A program made the translations under genes and the position numbers. Shown piece by piece: positions 5,955 through 13,591 of a stretch of DNA of 44,592 bases (position 1 is its first letter; each line of letters starts with the position of its first letter). Below the pieces are notes generated by a model. It was not told the DNA's origin. It saw only the letters and a list, made by a program, of their open reading frames with translations, and ran no database searches. The stretch comes from Paenibacillus sp. 32O-W (GTDB taxonomy: Bacteria > Bacillota > Bacilli > Paenibacillales > NBRC-103111), in contig NZ_VEGP01000045.1 of assembly GCF_007679495.1 (NCBI RefSeq), positions 1 to 44,592 on the forward strand. The letters run 5' to 3'.

Positions 5955-7418
5955 TCAGCCTGCCGGAACGGCAATCACTTCGCTGCCGCCTCTATCGAAT
6001 GAGGAGGCATCCGGATTCTCCTTCATTTGCAGCAGCAAGGCATCGCCTTCTTCCTGCCAAGCTTTTAATGCGTCGCGAATTCCGGTCTTGCCTTCCATGG
6101 CTTCATTGAAATATTTTTGTCCCAGCCATACAACATCATAAATATTAGGCAGCTTGCGATAGATTTGATAATCTTCCATAGTTTCCGGAGGTGCGGGCTT
6201 AACATTGTAGAAAGCTTCTACGTTATATTCCTCACCGTCGCTGCGTTTCGTATATTTCTTGTTGGAAATCAGATTGTTCGAGCTGCGGGATTTCAGTCTG
6301 GCCCAATCTTCCCCGTTCATGAACTCGATATATTTCCATGCCGCTTTGGGATTGGGGGCTTTCGCATTAATCGCCATCAGTTCGCTAAATCCGAAGTTAT
6401 AACTGCTTCCGTCCGGTGCCGTAGGAACCGATACAATATCCCATTGAATCGGAGTGTAGCCTTCGATGTTGTCCGCTTCTTTGTTCGCATTGATCAGTTC
6501 CTTGATTTCATAGAGCGAGATGATTGTCATCGCGAGCCGGCCCGATAGGAAATCGTTATAGCCAAAAGGGTTGTCATTATTGAATCGGCTGAAATCCTCC
6601 GGATTGTTCGGGTCCATGAAAGGGATAACTTTATCTTTGCCGAGCTGAATAATCGTTTTCCATACTTCTTCCCAACTATCGGAGTCGACAGTCATTTTCT
6701 CCCCTTCTTTGTCAAAGGTGCGCAAACGTAAAACATTGGCATAATTCTGCACAGTACTGAAAAGATCGCTGCCGCCGTACGAATAGAAATTAAAGCCGTA
6801 TTGGCTTCCGTCGTCCTTGCTGACCCGCTTGGCAAGATCGAAAAGATCGTTCCAGCTCATGCCGTCGGTCGGATACCCTACTCCCGCTTCATCGAACATA
6901 GCTTTATTATAAACGAGTGCGGAAGAATAGAAAGTAGGAGAAAGGGCATAAATTTGTCCGTTTCCGACCTGTTTGATTCCATCAAGGACTGCCGGGACGA
7001 TATCCTCTGTATTGAATTTATTTTCCTTGATCATCGGTTCAAGCGGAGAAAGCAGGTTCTCATTAACCAGTTCAGGCATCTGATCATAACTGAACAAGAC
7101 TACATCGGGCGGGTTAGGCCCTTGCATCGCCTCTTTCAATTTGACCATCGGATCTTCTTCCTCTTCCCTCGGACCCCGGGAGTAACGGTAATTTTCTCCC
7201 AATTGAACAATTTCTACTTCGATATTCTTATACTCCAATTCGAACAGTTCCGTATACTCCCTGCGGAAATATTCCTCGTCAAACCATCCGGTAGTGGTGG
7301 CGATGCGAAGCGTCTGCGGAGTCTCCTGTTTCGCGTCTCCTGTGAAGGAACAGGCCGCTAATGCTGGAGTCAGCAAAGACAGCGACAGTGCCGAAGCCCA
7401 TAATTTTCTTTTGTTCAT
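5955..7418 (-). CDS. Family-1 solute-binding lipoprotein
   Basis: 487 aa. A lipoprotein signal peptide ends in LAAC with the lipidated C23. The body has the SBP_bac_1 (MalE-like) pattern: an early LRIATTTGWF strand, PPDVVLFSYDQMPELV, LSPLEPMI, GMSWNDLFDLAKRV, and PNPKAAWKYIEFM near the C-terminus. Proteins of this family deliver sugars to two-permease ABC importers, but no such permeases are nearby. Instead its ATG overlaps the stop of the preceding ABC ATPase by 4 bp (ATGA), so it is translated together with a MacB/FtsX-type system. It may be an orphan binding protein, a sensor, or an accessory subunit of this transporter. Confidence 0.85.
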   Translation of the reverse strand: MNKRKLWASALSLSLLTPALAACSFTGDAKQETPQTLRIATTTGWFDEEYFRREYTELFELEYKNIEVEIVQLGENYRYSRGPREEEEDPMVKLKEAMQGPNPPDVVLFSYDQMPELVNENLLSPLEPMIKENKFNTEDIVPAVLDGIKQVGNGQIYALSPTFYSSALVYNKAMFDEAGVGYPTDGMSWNDLFDLAKRVSKDDGSQYGFNFYSYGGSDLFSTVQNYANVLRLRTFDKEGEKMTVDSDSWEEVWKTIIQLGKDKVIPFMDPNNPEDFSRFNNDNPFGYNDFLSGRLAMTIISLYEIKELINANKEADNIEGYTPIQWDIVSVPTAPDGSSYNFGFSELMAINAKAPNPKAAWKYIEFMNGEDWARLKSRSSNNLISNKKYTKRSDGEEYNVEAFYNVKPAPPETMEDYQIYRKLPNIYDVVWLGQKYFNEAMEGKTGIRDALKAWQEEGDALLLQMKENPDASSFDRGGSEVIAVPAG

Positions 7419-8293
7419 GTTTGGTCCCCCTCCAATGATTTAGGTGGCTTGATAATAATTTTCTCTCCATCAAATTCCATGGAAGCTTTGTTTCCTATAT
7501 TTAATGCTTCCAGGAAAGTCTTCGGAACCTGCAGTCTTCCGACGCGGTCCAATACAACAAACTCCTCATGAACCTCGTTAAGATGGTGGCCCTGTGCGGA
7601 ATGATCCAGATTCGGATTGCGCTTGATAAATTCGGTACTCGTTAATCCGTCACGGATAGCGACAACCCGGTCCACCTTGCTGGCCAGAGACAGGTCATGG
7701 GTAACGATGACAATCGTCACTCCCAATTCGCGATTTAAACGGCGGAATGTATCCATGATTAAGTCCGATGTCATGGAGTCCACGGAGCCTGTAGGTTCGT
7801 CGGCCAGCAGCAGGGAGGGGCGGTTGGCCAGCGAGATCGCAATGGCGACCCGCTGCTGCTCTCCTCCGGATAACTGCGTCAGCCTGTTATTGACCCGTTC
7901 CTTCAGCCCGACCCACTCCAGCAGCTGCAGGGCATAGGCCCGGTCTACCTTGCCTCCCAGCATCATGGGAGTCTCCACATTCTCCAGAGCCGTGAGGTAA
8001 GGGAGCAGGTTGCGCGCATTATTCTGCCATACAAAGCCGACTGTTTTGCGCTTGTATTCGACCAATTGCTTGTCGGTTATTTTAAGTAAGTCCCATTCTC
8101 CTACACGAACCTGACCGGCGGACGGCCGGTCCAGGCCGCCCAATATGTTCAGGAAGGTAGACTTGCCGCTTCCGCTGTTTCCGATGATCGCCATCATTTC
8201 GCCCTGCTTGACTTCTATGTTTAAGCCTTGAAGAGCGACAACCTCGATATCATCGGTTTTGAATATCTTGACAAGTCCTTCGCAATGAATCAT
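7415..8293 (-). CDS. ABC ATPase (MacB/LolD type) with AbrB/SpoVT-like C-terminal domain
   Basis: 292 aa. Residues 1-225 are a complete ABC ATPase: Walker A GNSGSGKS at 38-45, LSGGEQQRVAIA signature near 140, Walker B LLLADEPTGS, and the H-loop in IVTHD. The partner is the FtsX-type permease encoded 4 bp upstream. The family normally ends near residue 230; here about 60 residues follow, and 244-284 (FVVLDRVGRLQVPKTFLEAL, then KASMEFDGEKIIIKPP) match the swapped-hairpin AbrB/SpoVT fold, normally a DNA-binding or dimerisation module. Whether it binds DNA is unknown; dimerisation or sensing is equally plausible. AGAGGAG precedes the ATG. Confidence 0.88.
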   Translation of the reverse strand: MIHCEGLVKIFKTDDIEVVALQGLNIEVKQGEMMAIIGNSGSGKSTFLNILGGLDRPSAGQVRVGEWDLLKITDKQLVEYKRKTVGFVWQNNARNLLPYLTALENVETPMMLGGKVDRAYALQLLEWVGLKERVNNRLTQLSGGEQQRVAIAISLANRPSLLLADEPTGSVDSMTSDLIMDTFRRLNRELGVTIVIVTHDLSLASKVDRVVAIRDGLTSTEFIKRNPNLDHSAQGHHLNEVHEEFVVLDRVGRLQVPKTFLEALNIGNKASMEFDGEKIIIKPPKSLEGDQT

Positions 8294-8297
8294 CGTC

Positions 8298-11225
8298 TTA
8301 TCGCTCCTCTCCCATTTTTACAGCTTGATGAACACGAAGTCTGCGGATATGAGCGAACAAGAGCGCTGCTCCTGTCAGCATCATGAAGGCAACGACGATG
8401 TACAACTGATTGGTATCCTTCGCATCGAAGATAACGCGGAATGGCGGTACCTGCTGTTTGACGTCGTCGGCAGTTTGCAGGAACGGCAAGAACAGATAAC
8501 TGGTCAGCTTGCCGATACCGATTCCGACTGCAATAGCCAGCCCTGCGGTGAAAACCTGCTCCATAAGAAGCATGAAGGTCAATTGTTTTCGCTTGAGCCC
8601 CATCGCCCTCAGTACGCCGAATTGTACGACCCGGCCGGACAGGTTAAAGAACCAGAACAGCAGATAACCGATTAGAGAAACCAGTACCGATACAAGGAAG
8701 CCAAGACTGAGAATGCCGAATACTCCTCCGCGGGACGGATGCTTGTTCTGCGAAATCAATTCGCTGCGGACATCCTTCACGCTGGCAACCTCGATATTCT
8801 GCCGGGCCAATTCTTCCAGAATCGGAGCGACCTTGGCTCCTTCCTCCATCTTCAGCCATACTTCATAAGGCAGAAGAGGGACCTGATCGTAAATGTACTC
8901 CAGATTGGCGACGAAGAAGGGAGATTGCTCGGGATATTGTCCTGGCCAGTATGGCAGAATACCGACGACAACAAATTCCACGGGCTGCTGCTGAATGGAA
9001 ATGGTCAGGACGTCGCCTTCCTTCAACTGATACCTCTCCGCGAAATTGCTTGGAATGAGAACCGATTGCTCGTAAATTCCCAACTGGTTAAGATACTGAT
9101 GCGGCTTGTATGGGAACAAGTCATCCCGGAACCAGGCGACATGATAGTATTGATCATTGTCAATCCCGATTAGAGTACCTTGGCCGGCCGATCTTCCGGA
9201 GACGAGGACGCTCCCTTTGGTCTGAAGAACACGGGCTGCATGTTCAACGCCCTCCATCTGGCGGAAAATTTCGAATGGGGGCTCTAAATATCGCAATTGG
9301 GATGGTGGGACGTTGCCTGGGCCCCCCGGGCCTCCAGGCCCTCCGGGACCTCCGGGACCGATGGGATTTCCGCCTCCCGAGTTCCCCCCGCCAGTATTCC
9401 CTCCGCCCGTATTGCCTCCGTTGTCGCCTTGACCATTGTCGGGTCTGCGGTCACGGGGCAGATCGTCCGAGACGGTGTCCCAGACGGTTTGGATTACGAC
9501 ATCCGTTCCAAATTGATAAAGAGTCCGTTCCGTCGAGTTCAAATCGATGGTTCGCGCAGCCGAGGAGTTATAGATTCCAAGACCGAGCGTCAGCATGAGC
9601 AGCAGCATCAACGGATAGTACGTCATTGCCGAGCGTGAGAGCTGATTCAGCGTCAAATAAGACGATACGGACAGGAACGGTTTGCAAATCCAGCCCAGCA
9701 ACTTGAGCAGCCATGGAAATATTCTTAGTACAATCAAGCCAAGCGAAAAGATCGAGATGGCCGGTATGAAGAACAGCAGCGGCTGAACCTGCATTTGATC
9801 GGCGGACAGTCCGGTTTGCATACTGAAGAACTGTCTCTGTTGAAACAAGTACCATCCGTATCCGACAAGGCCAAGCAGAGCGACATCCAGAAACCAGCGC
9901 TGCCAGAAAGGCCTCTTCGTTCTGGCCAACTTCTGTTTGTGTGTCACGATGGACGATCTGGCGAAGGTGATGGCCGGAATCAGGCTGGCCGCGATGGCGA
10001 TCAGTACGGCACCTGCGCCATAGAGCCACATCTCGATGGAGAAGCCTACCGGTATGGATTTACGGTCAACGAAGGTCAGGAATCCGCTGCTAGCTCCGAT
10101 GCTCTTCGCCATAAACCAGCCTATCAAGGTACCGATAATAAGAGCGGTGCCGCCAAGCAGAACACCTTCCAGGAAGAAAATATTAATGATCTGCCTGGTG
10201 CTTCCCCCGCGGGAACGTAGAACTGCAATGTCATTGCGCTGTCTTTCCAAGGCTTGGCGGGAATTCATTATGATGTAGTAAAACACCATCGCGATCATCG
10301 GTGCCGCCAGAGTAAACAACAGGAACTGAAGCTGCATTCCCTGCTTGCGGAATTCTCCAAGCAAATCCAGGAAGGAAATATCCACTTTCGTATCCTTCAA
10401 CTGCTGATACAGGTTAATGTCGAGCCGCTCCAGCTTTCTTTCCAAACTCGCAATTTGACTTGTCTGAATATCCTTCAGATCGAAGGCATAGTACCAGTTG
10501 GACATACTAAGCGGGATTTTCTTGTTTTCCAGCAATTCCTTCTGAAAAACTCCCTCGTCTACCAGCATAGTATTCAGAAGCGATTCCATTTGCTGAAACC
10601 AATAGGGACTGGTTTCCTGCTTCGGCTTGAATACCCCTACGATCTTGATTTTGACGGGCGGAATGCCGAAACCGCCGGAAATCGGGTAGTTATATACCTC
10701 GCCTACCCGTAAATCATTGCGGTATAACGCTTCATCCAGCATGATGACTTCAACGGCCCCGTCCTTGATTTCCTTGGAATACAGGGAACCGGATGTAATT
10801 TCGATCTGCTCCTCCAAGTCTGAATAGGAGGACAGGGTCATCTGCCTGCGCTGGGTCGATTCGATTCGGGATGAATCGACCGGTGTAATGGAAGCGCCGC
10901 GGATGGATTGGCTCCTTACAAAGACGGAATAAGGAAAGCCCAGATCCTGCGGAACCTGCTCCCGTATGTATCGATCTACCTCATTAACGTCTGCCAGTTC
11001 CGGCCGGTCAGAGCCCACCGCCTGGTAACGCATCAGCAAGGAGCCGGGAGGCATGCCGCCTTCCAATTCCTGCAGTGATTTGGCGACTACCCGCTTCAAA
11101 GCTCCGTCCGCATACATCGGAATGCTTGTCGTAAAGGAGACCGCCACTATTAATCCGACCAGGGAACTTAGTGTCAGCCATCGGGTGTTCCACATTTTTC
11201 GAATAAGAAAACGAAGCATAGCCAT
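8298..11225 (-). CDS. FtsX/MacB-type ABC permease with Gly-rich insertion
   Basis: 975 aa. One N-terminal membrane helix (about 15-37), a large extracytoplasmic MacB-like domain (about 40-290), three helices (about 297-420), further helices near 440, 485 and 535, a second extracytoplasmic domain (about 555-820), then three C-terminal helices (about 830-965). This is the duplicated FtsX architecture of exporters and lipoprotein-moving pumps, which act by mechanotransmission rather than by forming a solute channel. Between residues about 595 and 640 lies a low-complexity stretch of GGN and GGP repeats that is not part of the fold. The start is 5 bp after the adaptor gene's stop, implying coupled translation. 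It works with one or both operon ATPases. Confidence 0.9.
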   Translation of the reverse strand: MAMLRFLIRKMWNTRWLTLSSLVGLIVAVSFTTSIPMYADGALKRVVAKSLQELEGGMPPGSLLMRYQAVGSDRPELADVNEVDRYIREQVPQDLGFPYSVFVRSQSIRGASITPVDSSRIESTQRRQMTLSSYSDLEEQIEITSGSLYSKEIKDGAVEVIMLDEALYRNDLRVGEVYNYPISGGFGIPPVKIKIVGVFKPKQETSPYWFQQMESLLNTMLVDEGVFQKELLENKKIPLSMSNWYYAFDLKDIQTSQIASLERKLERLDINLYQQLKDTKVDISFLDLLGEFRKQGMQLQFLLFTLAAPMIAMVFYYIIMNSRQALERQRNDIAVLRSRGGSTRQIINIFFLEGVLLGGTALIIGTLIGWFMAKSIGASSGFLTFVDRKSIPVGFSIEMWLYGAGAVLIAIAASLIPAITFARSSIVTHKQKLARTKRPFWQRWFLDVALLGLVGYGWYLFQQRQFFSMQTGLSADQMQVQPLLFFIPAISIFSLGLIVLRIFPWLLKLLGWICKPFLSVSSYLTLNQLSRSAMTYYPLMLLLMLTLGLGIYNSSAARTIDLNSTERTLYQFGTDVVIQTVWDTVSDDLPRDRRPDNGQGDNGGNTGGGNTGGGNSGGGNPIGPGGPGGPGGPGGPGNVPPSQLRYLEPPFEIFRQMEGVEHAARVLQTKGSVLVSGRSAGQGTLIGIDNDQYYHVAWFRDDLFPYKPHQYLNQLGIYEQSVLIPSNFAERYQLKEGDVLTISIQQQPVEFVVVGILPYWPGQYPEQSPFFVANLEYIYDQVPLLPYEVWLKMEEGAKVAPILEELARQNIEVASVKDVRSELISQNKHPSRGGVFGILSLGFLVSVLVSLIGYLLFWFFNLSGRVVQFGVLRAMGLKRKQLTFMLLMEQVFTAGLAIAVGIGIGKLTSYLFLPFLQTADDVKQQVPPFRVIFDAKDTNQLYIVVAFMMLTGAALLFAHIRRLRVHQAVKMGEER

Positions 11226-11230
11226 AAGCT

Positions 11231-12328
11231 CTATTTACCTACTACTTTCTGGCCGGGAGTCAATCCCTTGAGAATTTGCACTTCCGTAGAGTTCTGCAGG
11301 CCGACTTCGACATCAACTTCCCGTTTATTGCCGTTCTCATCAACAACCTGGACATAGTTGCGGCCGCCCACCGATCTTAATGCGGATGGAGGAATCAGGA
11401 TGGCATCTTCAATCCGCTCGTAAATGACGGTGACACTTAGACGGGTCCCGCGCGAAACGTTCTCCGGCATTTGATCCAATTGAACGAGCATGTAGTTGTC
11501 GATGGTATCCTTCTGATTTTCGTTGCCTCCCCATCTGCCGGACTGATTGTTATTGGGATCCGCTTTCGGACTGGGGAGCTGCAGAATTTTACCCTTGTGC
11601 TGTCCGGCGGCATTGATGTCGACAATAGCTTCCATCCCAATGGCTACATTCTTGAGATCATCCGCATTGAGAGTTGCTGCAACGGTCAGCGTGGACAAAT
11701 CGGCGAGAACCGCTACAGTATCGAATGCTTTTGGAGAATCTCCTTTCTTCATATAAACTCCAACGATACTTCCGGAGAAGGGGGCATAGAGCTTCGACTT
11801 GGAGATACTTTCCTCCAGCTCAGCCATTTCTTCCTTCTTGATTTGGAAGTCCAGCTTCGCCTGTTCGATCTGATCCGAGGTTTTGTCCCCGCTGTCGCGA
11901 AGCACCTCGATCAAGGCGAGCTCCTCTTTCTTGTGCTGCAGTCTTTTCTGTCTCAGTTGGCTTTCCAGATCGGAAACGTCCAACTCGGCAATGAGCTGGC
12001 CGGCTTCCACATAATCTCCGGTCTGAACATAAATTTCCTTGATGCGCTTGTTCTCTTCAGAGAAGAACAGCTCTTCTTCTTTAAGCGACATAAGCTTTCC
12101 GGATCCCTTGACCGTCTTCTGCAAGGAGCCGGTCTTCACTTCATACTCGGGCTTGGTGGAGAGCTTCGGCGGATTAATGACCGGAAGCTCCTCTTCTTCT
12201 TCCTCCTTGGGGAGAAGGGAGCAGCCGGAGAAGAGAATTACGGATAAACATAGCAAGGAAATCGCTAGAATTCGCCACTTAGACTTGTTGGGGCTGAATG
12301 AACTTGCCATCCACCATTTCGAAAACAT
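11231..12328 (-). CDS. MacA-like periplasmic-adaptor-type lipoprotein
   Basis: 365 aa. The N-terminal hydrophobic segment ends in FSGC (C36), so it is probably a lipoprotein, followed by a striking run of glutamates (KEEEEEELP). It then shows the adaptor order: a biotinyl/lipoyl half-motif (VQTGDYVEAGQLIAELD), a coiled-coil hairpin (about 115-180, LRQKRLQHKKEELALIEVLR and onward), the second lipoyl half (YAPFSGSIVGVYMKKGDSP), a beta-barrel, and a C-terminal GLTPGQKVV segment. In Gram-positives such proteins (YknX type) accompany MacB-like exporters. The start at 12328 has GGAGGT 8 bases upstream and overlaps the preceding ATPase gene by 50 bp, which supports one operon. Confidence 0.88.
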   Translation of the reverse strand: MFSKWWMASSFSPNKSKWRILAISLLCLSVILFSGCSLLPKEEEEEELPVINPPKLSTKPEYEVKTGSLQKTVKGSGKLMSLKEEELFFSEENKRIKEIYVQTGDYVEAGQLIAELDVSDLESQLRQKRLQHKKEELALIEVLRDSGDKTSDQIEQAKLDFQIKKEEMAELEESISKSKLYAPFSGSIVGVYMKKGDSPKAFDTVAVLADLSTLTVAATLNADDLKNVAIGMEAIVDINAAGQHKGKILQLPSPKADPNNNQSGRWGGNENQKDTIDNYMLVQLDQMPENVSRGTRLSVTVIYERIEDAILIPPSALRSVGGRNYVQVVDENGNKREVDVEVGLQNSTEVQILKGLTPGQKVVGK

Positions 12329-12989
12329 GGTCGGCTACCTCCAAAATCGTAGGATCGTGTGTTGTCATACAAATTGTTACTTCCTCTAAATCAATAATTC
12401 TGCGAAAAACCGACATGACCTGCGCTCCCATCTGGGAATCCAGCTCCGCCGTCGGTTCGTCCGCCAGGATAAGGCTGGGACGATGGGCAATGGCCTTGGC
12501 TATCGCCACCCGCTGCTGCTCTCCCCCGGACATTTCGAAAGGACGATGCTTCATTCGTTTGCTCAGTCCTACCAGATCCAGACAGTATTCCACTCTTTCC
12601 TTCCATTGGGATTTGGGAATGGTTTTCGACATGCGGAGCGAAAGTTCTACATTCTCCCAAGCGGAGAGAAGCGGTAGAAGAGCATAGGTCTGAAAAATAA
12701 ATCCGATGTCTCTCCTCCGGATCTCCGTTCTCTGGTCATCCTTCAAACGGTGAAAGGGATGTCCCCGGAATATGATTTCTCCCTCATCAGGCTGGTCAAG
12801 GCCGCCGATCAGGTTGAGCAGCGTTGTCTTGCCTGAACCGGAACGCCCTCTTAACATAAACAGCCGTCCCGGCTCCAGCGTCATATCGATTCCTTTGAGA
12901 ACATGGATTTTACGCCCTGCAGTCTGGAAAGTTCGCTGGACCGACCGGACGGTGAGCAAAGACTCGCCGGATTCTACTACTCCCCCCAT
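12279..12989 (-). CDS. ABC ATPase of MacB/LolD type
   Basis: 236 aa. Walker A GRSGSGKT near 48-55, signature MSGGEQQRVAIAKAIA, Walker B SLILADEPTAELDS and H-loop CMTTHDP. It is the first gene of the six-gene operon and the second ATPase in it. The start at 12989 is chosen because AAAGGAGG ends 5 bases upstream; the ATGs at 13010 and 13016 lie upstream of that ribosome site. It could pair with the FtsX-type permease as a heterodimer with the AbrB-tailed ATPase, or serve a permease elsewhere. No convincing sigma-A promoter was found upstream. Confidence 0.9.
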   Translation of the reverse strand: MGGVVESGESLLTVRSVQRTFQTAGRKIHVLKGIDMTLEPGRLFMLRGRSGSGKTTLLNLIGGLDQPDEGEIIFRGHPFHRLKDDQRTEIRRRDIGFIFQTYALLPLLSAWENVELSLRMSKTIPKSQWKERVEYCLDLVGLSKRMKHRPFEMSGGEQQRVAIAKAIAHRPSLILADEPTAELDSQMGAQVMSVFRRIIDLEEVTICMTTHDPTILEVADHVFEMVDGKFIQPQQV

Positions 12990-13591
12990 TCTTAACCTCC
13001 TTTTTGTCATTGTCATTAAAAATGGCGCCGCTTAGGGACACCTTGTCTGGAGATAGGGCTAGATGATATCTAACACCCCTGCTTCTGGCACTCTTAATTC
13101 TATTAATCACTCTATGAGTTCCCAGTAATACTAAATCAGACACGGCAAATAATGGGTAACAATTTGGTTACGAATCCCATCATTCGACAATCCTCTCCTT
13201 TTTTTCCATCCGGGAAGGGAGATTCAAGAATATGAATCGGCCTATCGATGGCGCGAAAGCGGCAGTAACCTCGAGGACTTTGTATACGTTTCTGCAGATG
13301 TTTATCCAATCCGGGAAATGATCGAGAGCAAGAATGCCGGGTGGAAGAAGAATAGTGGCCAGACTCCTACATTAAATATGACGATTCAAAACTAGAAAAA
13401 GTTTCAAATTTCCCGATATTTTTTAGAAAAATATGCTATTTGCCATAAAAATTGAAAATTCAGACATCATGTCACGTTGTGATGGGGAGAAGTGCTTTAA
13501 TTATTTTTAGGCTATCGCGCAAAGCCGGATTTTGGCATAATAGACGAAATAGGAGAGTCAACGGATGAATCAGTGAAGCAGGTGAATACTT
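12990..13591. other. Divergent intergenic region (600 bp)
   Basis: This separates the minus-strand export operon from the plus-strand glycan block. It holds the ribosome site of the ATPase gene, a possible gene remnant (13153-13396), an AT-rich stretch (13390-13460), and a CATAAT at 13536-13541 upstream of the glycosyltransferase that lacks a recognisable -35. No RNA gene was seen. Confidence 0.5.
13153..13396 (+). pseudogene. Possible remnant of a protein-coding gene, no start codon
   Basis: An 80-codon frame is open from just after a TAA (13150) to a TAG (13394-13396). From 13225 on it has protein-like composition (EYESAYRWRESGSNLEDFVY, then VSADVYPIREMIESKNAGWK) but no ATG, GTG or TTG near its beginning and no ribosome site. 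I do not recognise the family. It may be the 3' end of a gene lost by deletion, or chance. Confidence 0.3.

Noticed and set aside
5955-7418. The family-1 binding protein as part of the LplB/YtcP importer
   Set aside because: It is 27 kb away, on the other strand, and translationally coupled to a MacB-type ATPase; the importer has its own LplA-type lipoprotein.
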